Below, in pieces: positions 12,401-24,400 of a stretch of 64,000 nucleotides of DNA. Positions within the stretch are counted from its first letter, which is position 1; each line of letters opens with the position of its first letter. The notes beneath the pieces were generated by a model, which saw nothing but the letters and a program-made list of their open reading frames with translations, ran no database searches and had not been told where the DNA came from. The translations under genes and the position numbers were made by a program. This DNA comes from Dipteronia dyeriana (Eukaryota; Streptophyta; Magnoliopsida; Sapindales; Sapindaceae): assembly GCA_032871835.1 (NCBI GenBank), contig CM065297.1, forward strand, positions 16,227,098 to 16,291,097, given 5' to 3'.

Positions 12401-15400
12401 GAGCTCTTCACTCTCATCTAGCCAACTTCATAGAGTAGTACAAGTCAACTTTGATAAGGAAATTAATATCTATCTCTGGCGTAGACACTTAGGACATTGT
12501 TCATTCGGATACCTTAAGTTCTTATTTCCATCCTCGTTTACTGGTAAAAATAATTTTCAATGTGAAACATGTGTTTGTTAAAATATTGCACTGTTTTTCC
12601 TTCTAGTAATAATAATAGGAGCTCAATGTCATTTCTCTTGTCCATTCTGATGTATGGGGTCCTCTAATGTTGTCTGTATCTGGTATGCGTTGGTTTGTTA
12701 CATTTATTGATGACTGCACACGTATGTGATCAACACAGTTTTATAAGAAAATTCAAATTTTACGCTTTGATAATGGTGGTGAATATCTCAATCATAATTT
12801 CAAAACCTTTTGTTTGCAAAACGGTATTCTCCACCAAACATCTTGTGCACGTACTCTACAACAAAATTGTACAGCCGAGCGTAAAAATCGTCATCTCTTA
12901 GAGGTTGGACGATCTTTACTACTCGAAATGCATAGGCCTAAATCTTTTTGGGTGATGTTGTACTATCTACTGCATATCTCATTAATCGTTTGCCTTCCAA
13001 TGTTTTCTCTTTTCAAACTCCACTGCAATCCTTGTCTCATTTCTGTGATATTAACTCTGTCTTAAATGTTTTTTTTTCGAGTCTTTGGTGTAGTATATGT
13101 ACATATCCATACTCCTTATCGAGGAAAGTTAGACCCACGTGCTCTTAAGTGTGTTTTTATAGGTTATTCTAGCACACAATGGATACAAGTGTTACCATCC
13201 GTTGTCTTGTAGGGTGTTTGTTTCACAAGATATTACGTTTTGGGAAAATGAGGCATATTTTGCCTCAAAGACTCCTCTTGAGGGGGGAACTCGAACCATG
13301 AAGAGAGGTCCTCTACGGTAGACAATGGTACATCTATAAGTTTATCCGTTAGTCTATCTTTTGAAGAGAAAAGTCAATCTTCTAAAGAAAAAAGTGAGAT
13401 TCCTAAAAGGACAGAACCAACTTGGAAAGTGTATGAAAGGCGAAATAAAGAGAGAGAAACATGAGTAGTTAGTTCCTATACAGGTGGCACAACCCCTTAG
13501 TTCCCCGTCTCCAACACTAGTTCATCAATCAGACTTTGAGGTGGAAAATGCTCCTGTGGTAATTCCTGAACTCTAGTGAAAATCATACAGATCTTGATCC
13601 TAGTTTTACCCATTCGACGGTATCCCAGTCGAGAACTTAGACCACCTATACGTTTTGGTTTCTTCTCTGAGCAACTACCGGTAGATAGTAAGGCTCTCTA
13701 CTTTATTACTGATTACACTTCAACTCACAAATTGTTTGAATCCTTTAAGGCATTTGCATATCAATATTCCTCTGTATCTATTCCTATTAAATTGCAGGAT
13801 GCACTGACAGACCAGAAATGGGTACAAGCCATGAAAAAAGAGATGAAGGTGTTACAAAAAAACTGCACGTGGGAGATAGTGCATCTACCTAAAGAAAAGA
13901 AGGTTGTTGGGTGTCGATAGGTATATACCATTAAGCACATAACAGATGGTTCAATTGAAAGGCACAAGGCTAGGCTGGTCGCAAAGGGTATACAAAGACT
14001 TACGGGGTTGACTACCAGGAGACGTTTGCTCCAGTAGCCAAGTTAAATCAGAAAAGGTGAAGCGTTTAATTAGAATTTGTTACTCGTTGAAGCGTTGAAG
14101 TCGTCTTTACCTTCTTTCCTGTTTCGGAGATCTTGTGTATTGAATTACAGTCTTCGTAGGATTCTAGTTGAATGGTTCATTTAGGACTTATTTCTTGATC
14201 GATGTGCAGTCTTCCAGAAGATCTGAGTTATTGCTTGATTTGGACTCGTTTCCTGTTTAGTGTTTATCCTTCTGGAAGCTTTGAGTTCTTTCTTGATTAG
14301 AATTCTCTGATACTTAGAGGAAATAGAGATATTTCCTTATTGAAGTACGACTTTAGATTCCTTGTTTTAGTCTTCGTATTTGAGTCGTAGTTGCCTTTAA
14401 TGTCTCCCACGCGTTGTCCAACTGACCAATTGTCTAATTCCGACCAGACTTCTTTTATCCCGATCAAGTTGTCTATACCCGATCAAATAGTTTTCCCGAT
14501 ATGGTTATTTGTGCCCAATCGGTTAGTTTTCCCGACCATCTTGGGTAATTTTGACTAGGCCTTGAGATCATCTATTAATTGCCTTTGGTTGATCTTCCTT
14601 GGCTGACTTTTATGGTGTGGCATATCTAATCATGCCGACTTATCACGCTGTCAAAAGATCCCTATGACAATACCCACTCAAATCCGTGAGATGAGCTCTT
14701 AACGGCTCAACGAGGGGGATTTAAATAGTTTTGATTTTTTGACCCTTTCGAACTTATATCTTTCACCTAATCAAGTATCTTATTAAATTGATTGTTTTTT
14801 TTTTAACTGATCAAGTGTCTTATTTAATTGATCAGTTTTGGACTCTTTTTTGCTTTCATGTAGCTCGACAGTTGGTGTCCTGGCTCTCTGCTAAGGATAA
14901 TTCTCGACCGTCTTTTTTTTTTGACTTGGACTAATCGGTGTCTCGGCTCTTTACTCGAGTTATTTCCCGACTGTCTTGATTCGGTCGGTGTCCTAGCCTT
15001 TCGCTCAGGATAATTTCTGATCGTCTTGATTCTTCAGTCGGTTTCCTAGCTTTTTGCTCAGGATAATTATCGGCCATCTTGAGTCTTCAGCCAAGAGGTG
15101 TTCCTGGAAACCTTGCCCCATTTTTCCTTGTTTTTCCCATGTAAAAAAGTCACCAAGGACGTCTCCCGGTTTTATCCGTGTATAAGGGTTTGGCCGAATC
15201 GTTAGTGCAATACTGACACAACCGAACGCATTTCACCAGGTTTTCTCCGATGGCGTACCCGAGTGTTTTTTCCGGTAAAACCTGTATCTCGTGGTAACAG
15301 GATTGTTGACAGTGCTTTATATGCATCCAGTCAGTTTGGCAGGCACGTCATCTATAACACCCGACTTCTCAGCCCCTCGGGCACCTTACCCACCATGGCA

Positions 15401-18400
15401 GGGATCGGCGCTACGAGTTTATCTTTGATAACAAAGATGATTATAAAAAATTCGACACCATTCTTGGCTTCTTTATTAATGGCTCTGTAAATTAACAATA
15501 CCAAAAATAATTAGGAACGCTAAAACTCAAAAACAAACTAAAAAATCTCTTAAACAAAAATTGAAAGCAACTAAGCTATCTATCTCAAGAGCAACTTTTT
15601 TTTTTTTTTTCATACCAAGTTCCGTCATCCATGAGCTTGTGTAGGGTCCTCAAAATATAATGTTGACTATCCTTTTGCCGTTGTCTCGGCTCGGGCTTCG
15701 CTTCTTTTCCGTTGGCTTATCGCCCCAGTTGGGGTCCTTCTGCTGATCATCTGTCCTTTTAAGAATTAAATCTTTGAGATGATCCTCCCTCATGATTGTC
15801 TCGATGTGGTCTCTTAGTTTGTAGCACTTTAATGTGTCATAACCACTTTTCTTTTGGAACCTACAGTATTTTGTCGTGTCTCTTCGGGCGTAGGTTGACT
15901 GTCTAAGAGGATATTTGACTAGCTTTTGGTCTTCTACGATCGTCAAGATTTCTTCTTGTTTCTTGGTGAGGGGAGTGTAGTTAGTGTACTTACCATGGAA
16001 CTTATTGTAACTCCGACGGTTTCTACGATTGTCGACTCGAAGACCATCTTGGTTCCCGTGACACTCCTGGTGATCATCCTATTGGTTCTTTACATAGCCA
16101 TAACTTGTTTTGGCATTCTCTCCGGGGCGACCCCCGTGTACATAACTACCCCCATAAGCCAGTTCCTCTTATTCAGCCATTGATTAACTACGTGCTATAT
16201 CCATCAGGTCGGTATATGTGTTTGGGCATTCCCTCTTCAAATCGAAGGAAAGTGATGTAGCAGCAGAAGGAAATAGAACCAGAAAAGGGGATTGGAAAAC
16301 ACAACAATTCAATTATTTATTTAATTCATCAAGTCTAATTACAATAGACTCGAAATGAGCCTATTTATAGCTACAAAATGATAAAGATAACAACTAACTT
16401 CTGATAAAGATAAATAAAACCTAAAGTAATCTCACAATGAGATAATTATTCTAAGCACAATATGATAATTACTAATATAATAATCCTTATCTAATTCCCC
16501 ATTCATCTCCTCCACTAAGAATAACTCGACTCCTGACGAGTCAAATGGGTTGTAACCAATGAACAAGAGAATACCACATCTTGTTCCTGTTTGGAGTAGC
16601 CAAATCATCAGCCCAAAGTCCATTCTTCGTAGTCATAGCAAAACGAATCGGTTGGGACCGGCGGTGAGGTTCCATTATCCGGCGATCGGCGGTGATGGCA
16701 ATGAGGTTGCGGTTTGTCGGTTTTGTGTAGATCTACACTGATGTAGAAGGAATTGGAGGTTGGCGAAGAAGGAAAAAGTGTTAGTAGGCGACTTCCGATA
16801 CTGATGATGTGGTTGGTGACTGTTGTGGCGGCGACCGGCGGTGGTCGACAGTGGCACGTGAGTGGTGGCGCGTGGGCTGGTGAACTTCATGTGTGGGAGG
16901 TTTTGGGCGTGTATGTTGTCTGGCTAGGACTGTTAGGTGTTTATGAGTTTGGGGTACAAATTTGTGTGAATTTTTTTTTTATGGAAGCGTATAGGAACGA
17001 AAATAGCTTTGATACCAATTGATGTAGGACCAGAAGGAAATAGAACCAGAAAAAGGGATTGGAAAACACAACAATTCAATTGTTTATTCAATTCATCAAG
17101 TCTAATTACAATAGGCTCTAAAGGAGTCTATTTATAGCTAAAAAAATATGATAAAGATAACAACAAACATCTGATAAAAATAAATAAAACCTAAAGTAAT
17201 CTCTCAATGAGATAATTATTCTAAACACAATATGATAATTACTAATATAATAATCCTTATCCAATTCCCCATCAGAAAGCCAACCCTTCTGAAGGTTGTT
17301 GGTAAAGGCGGCCACCACAGCCTCTTAATTAGGATTATGGATCCCTGACACTTCCCGAGAGAACCTTTTCAGGTAATTTTTTATGATTCGTTCTTTCCTT
17401 GTTTGAGGGTGGCGAGGTGAGCTATTGATTTCCTCCTTTGTATATTTCCTAAGAATTGTTGTGAAAAAGGTTGGGTCAATTCTTGGAAATTTTTGATTGT
17501 TTTTTGAGGGAGTCTTCCAAACCACCCAGATCCTAAGTCCCCGATCGTTTGCGGGAATGTCAAACATAGGAATGGGTCATTATAAGCGTATTGCGCCATC
17601 GCACTTCGGAAACGTCTCATGTGCTCTTTTGGATCCGTGTTTGCTTTAAATTGCTCAACCTAAGGCATTTTGAATCTTTCTGGGAATTAGGTTTGGATAA
17701 TGCTGTTCACGAAGGGGCTTTGGCAATCATCATCCAGTAAATCTTTAAACCCATGGCAACGTTCTAATGCTTCCACCTTCTGGGTTAATTTTTGTATCAG
17801 GATATCTCGCTTATCTTTCGGCTCGTTATCCATTCCCGATTGCTGATGGTCGATGTGCCCATGTTGGAATCTTAGCGGGGACTTGCCCCTTCGGCGTGTT
17901 CTGTGGGGTGGTTGGTCATTGTCATCTGACGGGCTGAATCGATCCCGCCTACGAACACCTCTACGGATTTCTTCCTACTTAAATCCATTTGATACCGATC
18001 TTGCTCATCTTGTCTGCTAATTACTTCATCTTCCCTTTGGAGGCGTTTCCCCTTTCCATGGTGATCCGCTCTTTCTCTACTAGTCTTACGGGGCGCGCCT
18101 GGGGTCACGTCCACTATTTCAGAACGCACCTTGGGGTCTCGGGCAACCATAGGCATAGACAATTGATATGGTGAGGTCAGATTAGCAGTTGCTGTTATAT
18201 TGATTCCCTGTCTAGCGGTGTCTTCAATGACTCTCGGCAGGAACTCTTGGACCTACTGGAATGCTTCTCAGGGAATCCCCGGGGGAGCGTTTGTGGAGGT
18301 TATTGCAGCTTGACTAGTTGAAGTTGGTGTCACGCAGAGCAGGCTTTCTCCAACGATGTTAGGGTTTATTAGGTCAGAATTGTTACCAACACGTAGGGTG

Positions 18401-21400
18401 CCAAGATCCTTCGGAGACTGGCTTCCATCTCTGTTGTTTGTCATGTTGTTGCTTCACGAGTTTTTTTATTTATTTATTTTTTTATAACTCTATTCGCGAA
18501 TTTGCTTTCATGTGTATATTCTGATGCTGATAAAACAAATAATCCACCACCTCCTTTTAGCGTCAGTTATTGTCACGGAGATTTTTGGATCTTATAGGAT
18601 TGATCGCGCGTCTAACAGGTTTTTTTAGATTGTTGAAGATGTTATGGAGAAAATAGAAAAAAGGGAAAAGCATGCACACATAAGTTTACGTGGTAAAACT
18701 TTAAAGTGGGGAAACATCCACGGCGGTCGGTGACAACGAGAAGAATTCACTATAATAGAATGATTACATACTCAACCTCTCCTTCTTTTTGGTGTCTCTC
18801 TCTTTCTTTCTTGTATCTTTTCTATGTGGTGTTCCTTTCTACAATGAGATTATGGGTCTATTTATATGTGCATAGAGCTCTAGTCATTGTTACACAAATA
18901 AGGAAAGGTGATAGTGTTTAATTAGGACTGGTTACTCATTGAAGTCGTCTTTGCCTTTTATCCTGTTTCGGAGATCTTGTGTATTGAACGAGTCTTCGTA
19001 GGATTCTAGTTGAATGGTCCGTTTAGGACTTATTTCCTGATCGGTGTGCAGTCTTCTAGAAGAGCAAAGTTATTGCTTGATTTGGACTCGTTCCCTGTTT
19101 GGTGTTGGGTGCTTATCCTTCTGGAAGCTTTGAGTTCTTTTCTGAATAGAATTCTCTGATACTGGAGATGAAATAGAGATATTTCCTTATTGGAGTACGA
19201 CTTTAGATTCCTTGTTTTAGTCTTTGTATTTGAGTCGTAGTTGTCTTTAATGTCTCTCATGCGTTGTTCAACTGACCAATTGTCTAATCCTGACCAGATT
19301 TCTTTTATCCTGATCGGAAGGTCCCGACCAAGTTGTCTCTACTCGATCAGCTAGTTTTCCCGACCAGGTTATTTGTGCCTGATCGGTTAGTTTTCCCGAC
19401 CATCTTGGGTAATCTTGACTATTCCTTGAGATCATCTATTAATTGCCTTGGGTTGATCTTCCCTGGCTGACTTTTATGGTGTGGTATATCTAATCATGCG
19501 GACTTGTCACACTATCAAAAAATCCTTATAATAGTTGTGGTTGAAGAACTTGTTGGGCAATTTGGGATATCACCCAAAGGGTAGCATGAAGCTATATTGT
19601 GATAATAAAGCTTCTGTTTAGATTGCAAATAATCTTGTCCAACAAGATCGTACCTAATATGTGGAGTTTGATTGATTCTTCATCAAAGAGAAGATAAAAG
19701 AAAAGATAATTGAGCTTCCGTATGTACCAAGTAAGGATCAACTTGCAAATATCCTCACAAAGGCTATTAATGGAAGGAATTTTCATGACTTGGGGGGGGG
19801 GGTGTTAGAATATAATCAATTAGATTGTATAGTTGACTGATTGATTGGTTAATTAGTGGAACCGATTACTTGATTAGTGTAGTTGTTAGCTTGATTGTAG
19901 GAGATCATTAGCTTGATTCTAGGAGATCATTCTATTGATTATAGGGGAATCATTTCCTTGATTCTCACTATGTATTTCCTTATAAATTGCTTCCCTATAA
20001 ATTGCCTCCATATGGAGAAGAATAGATAACAAAAAAAACTCTTAATTTGTTCAATATTTGCCGCTAACATTGACCATCACTAAGCATATTTTGTATGGTT
20101 TTCATTAGCTACATGCTGGTTCTTTTGGTGGAAAGTTAAGTTTCGGCCTACAAAACATATCCGATAAAATAAAATGAAAATATTGTTCGAGTCAATTGGA
20201 TTCTCCTCTTGCATTAAGTTGCCTCCTTACATGTGGGTTTTGTGCATGTACTGATGTTTCTGTTATGTTACTAGTTGTGTCACTTTTTCATATGATCGAT
20301 GGGTGACTTGCATATTTCTCTTGCTTACAGGGAACAAATATGCTTTCACGGCTTCTTCATGTACGCCACCCTACAGCAAAGCAGGCTGTTATCACTGCTA
20401 TTGATTTACTAGGTTCTTACTAAGTTAGCTGCTGTTTTATATCTTTATTTACTGATGTGTGGTAGGAAATTTCATATATTTGTCTTTTCACACTTAATGC
20501 AACTATACTAATATCTGACTGTAGATTTATGAATGCTGTCATTTTCTTGATTTTTGATATTTGTACTCATGAATATCCACTTTAAAATAAAGTTAATTAG
20601 TAATGTAAGACTTAATGATATTTGCCTGAGCCGTCCACACATTCTCCATGTTCCATCCTTTGGCATGATTAAATTGGGTACAGGCACAGCAGATGGATGT
20701 AGCTTTCTCGATTAAATCCTTACTTCTTCCTCTCTTCTCCAAGTTTCATTTTCCTCCTACCCAATAGGATAACACAAGAGTTGAATTTGTAATCCCCCCT
20801 TCCTTTCTTCATATGCAAATGAGAAGCCTAGAAGTGGAGGAATTTACTATGGTGCACTCGGTCTCAACTTTTTATATCGTTACGTGATCTTAAAAGAAAA
20901 TAACAGAGGAGTTAAGCAACTTTGATTGGAAAATTATCACCTGTGATGGAAATGGAAGATTTGCATGGCTTTGCATGTGGAATACTGTGAAGAGAAGTTG
21001 TGTCACATAGAATACTTGAAACAAAAAATACTTGACTCTTAATTTTTCTGGAAAACAGGAAAATAATGCCTTTACATGTGTTTTTCCTATCTGACTTTGC
21101 CTTTGGGAAATGTTTTCTTTAACTTTTGGTTTAAGAAGTTGGAAAATTTAATCTACTTGTCAGTTGTCACACATCACATATGTTGAATTCAGTACAATAC
21201 ATTTTGGTTACAAACTTATTTTTTTTTTTTGTTTCTAACTACCTATATAACTTTGTACGTGTTGCATGAAGTATTTAAATATGCTGATAATTTTGCTTAT
21301 ATTATTTGAATCTAATTATCAGTCTGGTCAGAAGATAAGTAAAAGAATCTTACAGTTAGCAATGGTGCACATGCAGGTTGTGCTGTCATTAATGCTGCAG

Positions 21401-24400
21401 AAAATGGTGCACCATTCCCACTGAAAAGGAGAGACCAGTTGCTTGACTACATATTAACTTTGATGGGACGAGATGAGAATGATGGTTTTGTTGATTCCAG
21501 TCATGAACTTTTACACACTCAGGTATTTTTTTTTTTTTTTGCATGTACACTCGGGTATTTCAATTGCTTTGTAATGAGCATGCATTGTGGCAGCCATGTG
21601 TTGTCTTTAATTGATTATTCATTTGAGATGTTATGACTTTCTGTGGTTATTTATTCAGGCCCTTGCTGTAAGTGCCTGTACTACTTTGGTTTCTGTGGAA
21701 CCAAAGCTTTCAATTGAAACAAGAAATCTTGTTATGAAGGTACATTTGTTAATATAATTGTGATTATGCATCTGTAATAACATATCACTTTATCCCCATA
21801 TCCTCCTATTCCTAGTATACTGAATGCTCTGAAAACTTTGGCAGGCCACCTTAGGGTTCTTTGCTTTACCTAATGACCCAATGGATGTTGTCAGTCCCCT
21901 TATAGACAACCTTATCACGCTTTTATGTGCGATCCTTCTAACAAGGTACTGTTCCATTTGGTCTATGTTTTCTTACAAAATTGACTATTACTAGTCTGAC
22001 TGAACTGCATTTGTTTTGAGATGATACTCAAGTATCCTAATTCAGTTTCGCCTTAAGAATATTTTTGATGAGTATGGTTGAACAAGGGACTTACAGGGGA
22101 ATAAATGAATAATAGAAGAGGTTGTTGTTCAATAGATGGGAAATAATATCTTTGGAGGGGATGATTGAATTATATTATGTTCCTTCTTTTTTGTCTGATC
22201 CTCTTCTTCATCTCGAGGGGTAGATAATGCTGCAAAAAAGAGAATTAAAAAGAGAAATGACAGTTCACTTTATGTAAAAGTAAACTGCAAATTGGATTAA
22301 TATGGCATTTTATGTCTCATCTCACTATACCTTTACATGAGGAAATAAGAAATTTGACTAATATATTTTAATCTCACCTTGGGTTGTTTAGTAATTCCGA
22401 GACAATTACTCAGAGGAAATTTCTTGTAATAAATTAGTTATATCCATATATATATATGTCGCGTCATTGTTATGCCAGAATGTGTGACTCTATCAGGACA
22501 TACATTTGTTCTCAAGCCATTAGTGTGCAGTGTCAACTAGCTTGTATGTAAAATATGTCTGTCTATGATAATTTTCTCTGTTCTATTTTTGGGAAACTCC
22601 ATTTAGTTTAGAAAGATTTTGGTTAACTTTTATCATATCTTAAAAAGGTATATTTCTGCATGTTATGTAATTCTTCCATTCCTCTGTTCATGATTTTTTC
22701 CAAAAATAAAAACATTTTTTAATCTGATGCATTGCATTATTTAGAAATAGCAAGCTCAATTTTAAAACAGAGTAACTTGGTACCCATAAAATTGTCACAC
22801 TGATTGAAGTTCAATTTTGTATTCTCTTCACAAAATTGCCCTTATAATTCACTAATTAACTTGATAAAATAGTTGGCAGTTGCTTTGTCCCTATTTTTAT
22901 TTATTCTAGGCTGTAAATCATTAATCCTTTTTTATTATACCATTGGACTTTTATTCAGTATCTATTCTTTGTTCTTTTTGAAGGCTGTGTTTTCTGTTGG
23001 ATTTATCAAAATAATAAAAAATCACACAATGGCACAATGCATAAGTAGATGTAACTCTTTATTAGTTCATTTTTGTGGTAACTTTTTTTATTGGCATTGT
23101 TGTTACATTTGGTGATTGCAACGGGTTCCTTTTTATGATACCAGGATACAATCATTTTAGCTGTACAAGATCCATTTTGCTATAAAATATCAGACAATCA
23201 TCTCGATCTGAATGTATTGCTTATGGTTTTAAACTCTAAAGACCAAAACATATTGTGTCATACTTTGGATGAGAATGCTGTAGGAGAGTTCTAATATCTG
23301 TTATTCAAGTGCTTAGGGATAGTTTTTCTCTCTTTCAACTTTCAAGAGTTAGTTTTTGTTAACTTACCACTTAATTTCCAATACTTAAGTTGATATCTAA
23401 AGGCCTAATGAAAGTAATAAAGCTCCAGCACATTCTCTCACATGCAAAACTTCTAGTTGGCTAGTAATGTGGACCAAGCTCAAACACAAGAAAATAACAA
23501 ACGCAGATACAATTACAAGTACACTAATGTTGTGGTCAATTGGTCATGTACTCATGTGAGTGGATTTGAAACAATTGACCTCTTAATCAAATTGCTTTGA
23601 TTCCATGTTATGTTACCATTAAATTCAAAAACTTAAGTTGATAGTTAAGGGACCAACAATGGCATTTAAGTTGACACATTTTCATCCCATTCTTTTCTTA
23701 ACTTATAAAATGATTCCTTGTCTCCTTTTGAATATAACTACTGTATTTTCTGCTTTAATTTTTCGGTAGATGTTCTTGTCTACTGCATGTCATTTCTTGT
23801 GTATGTATACCTCATAATATATCTTCTAACCTAAAATATATGTAACATTAGTGGAGAAGATGGAAGAAGTCGAGCTGAACAGCTATTGCATATCTTGAGA
23901 CAAGTTGATCAATATGTCGCTTCACCTGTGGAGTATCAAAGGAGAAGGGGATGTCTTGCAGCATATGAGATGCTTCTCAAGTTTCGCACACTATGTGTTA
24001 GTGGATATTGTGCATTAGGCTGCCATGGAAGTTGTACACACAGCAAGCAAATTGACCGTACTGTGCATGGGAATTTTTCCAACTTACCATGTAATTCTGT
24101 TTTGTGAAACAACTTAAAACTCTTTTGGGACATTTGCTATCGTTGTGCCTTTCTTTTGTACTTAATTAATGGTACAACAATTTTTTCTGTTCATTGTTCA
24201 GCTGCATATGTATTGCCAAGTCGTGAAGCTCTTTGTTTGGGAGAACGGGTCATAATGTATCTTCCACGCTGTGCAGACACCAATTCTGAAGTTAGAAAAA
24301 TCTCTGCTCAGGTATGAGAATTGGTAGGCAGTTGTTTATGGTCTCTGTTAATTTCCCATGATGTGGTGAAACCTTAGAATCATTAGTATATAAAATTATG

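Larger units (their letters stand above)
16253..17274 (-). mobile_element. TRIM-like small LTR retrotransposon, 1022 bp
   Basis: LTRs are 16253-16505 and 17020-17274, about 93% alike by eye. The target duplication GAAAG is at 16248-16252 and 17275-17279. LTR ends read TGATG...CATCA on the intact right copy. On the minus strand the primer site TGGTATCAAAGC (plus 17006-17017) follows the right LTR, and a purine tract GTGGAGGAGA precedes the left one. Each LTR has TATAAATAG on the minus strand (16361-16370 and 17128-17137). The 514-bp interior has no recognisable gag or pol. Size and structure fit a terminal-repeat retrotransposon in miniature, moved by a Copia-type partner. Confidence 0.9.
14050..19533 (-). 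mobile_element. Gypsy-type LTR retrotransposon remnant inside Copia-A
   Basis: Two direct repeats, 14050-14669 and about 18909-19533, are roughly 90% alike by eye. The right (5') LTR probably extends to 18571, where its minus-strand end reads CCGTGACA; with the start TGTCATAGGG seen in the left copy it forms the usual TG...CA LTR. The left LTR is truncated and lacks the TATA/R/U5 part. A polypurine-like GAGTGGGTAT (minus) precedes the left LTR at about 14671-14680. Only gag remains (15.6-18.4 kb). No pol is seen in 14670-15600, so it was non-autonomous or internally deleted. It carries the TRIM-like element 16253-17274. Confidence 0.82.
11563..20053 (+). mobile_element. Copia LTR retrotransposon A, with nested Gypsy
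   Basis: LTRs are 11563-11802 and 19803-20053, both beginning TGTTAGAATA. The 3' copy ends in CA; the 5' copy ends in TA, one transition. The target duplication ATATT lies at 11558-11562 and 20054-20058. The primer-binding site TGGTGTCAGAGCC is at 11803-11815, one mismatch from the usual initiator-Met site. A run of G at 19791-19802 is the polypurine tract. The LTRs differ by about 5% by eye, plus a small insertion in the 3' copy. No gag is recognisable: 11816-12070 holds only a leader with a short degenerate repeat. Pol survives in two pieces either side of the nested Gypsy. It lies in the same orientation as SGR6. Confidence 0.93.
6445..20330 (+). other. SGR6: 13.9-kb SGR6 intron filled with nested transposons
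   Basis: The donor is GT at 6445 after the codon for [10 protein letters not shown]. The acceptor AG is at 20329-20330, before the exon starting [11 protein letters not shown]. The intron holds a hAT element (about 7144-11170), a Copia element (11563-20053), a Gypsy inside the Copia, and a small TRIM-like element inside the Gypsy. The flanks 6445-7143, 11171-11562 and 20059-20330 look like ordinary AT-rich intron. Most other introns of this gene are below 1 kb, so the transposons account for nearly all of its size. Confidence 0.9.

Noticed and set aside
14058..19533. Considered that the 14-19.5 kb direct repeats mark a segmental duplication
   Set aside because: The repeat ends, purine tract and minus-strand gag between them fit an LTR element better.
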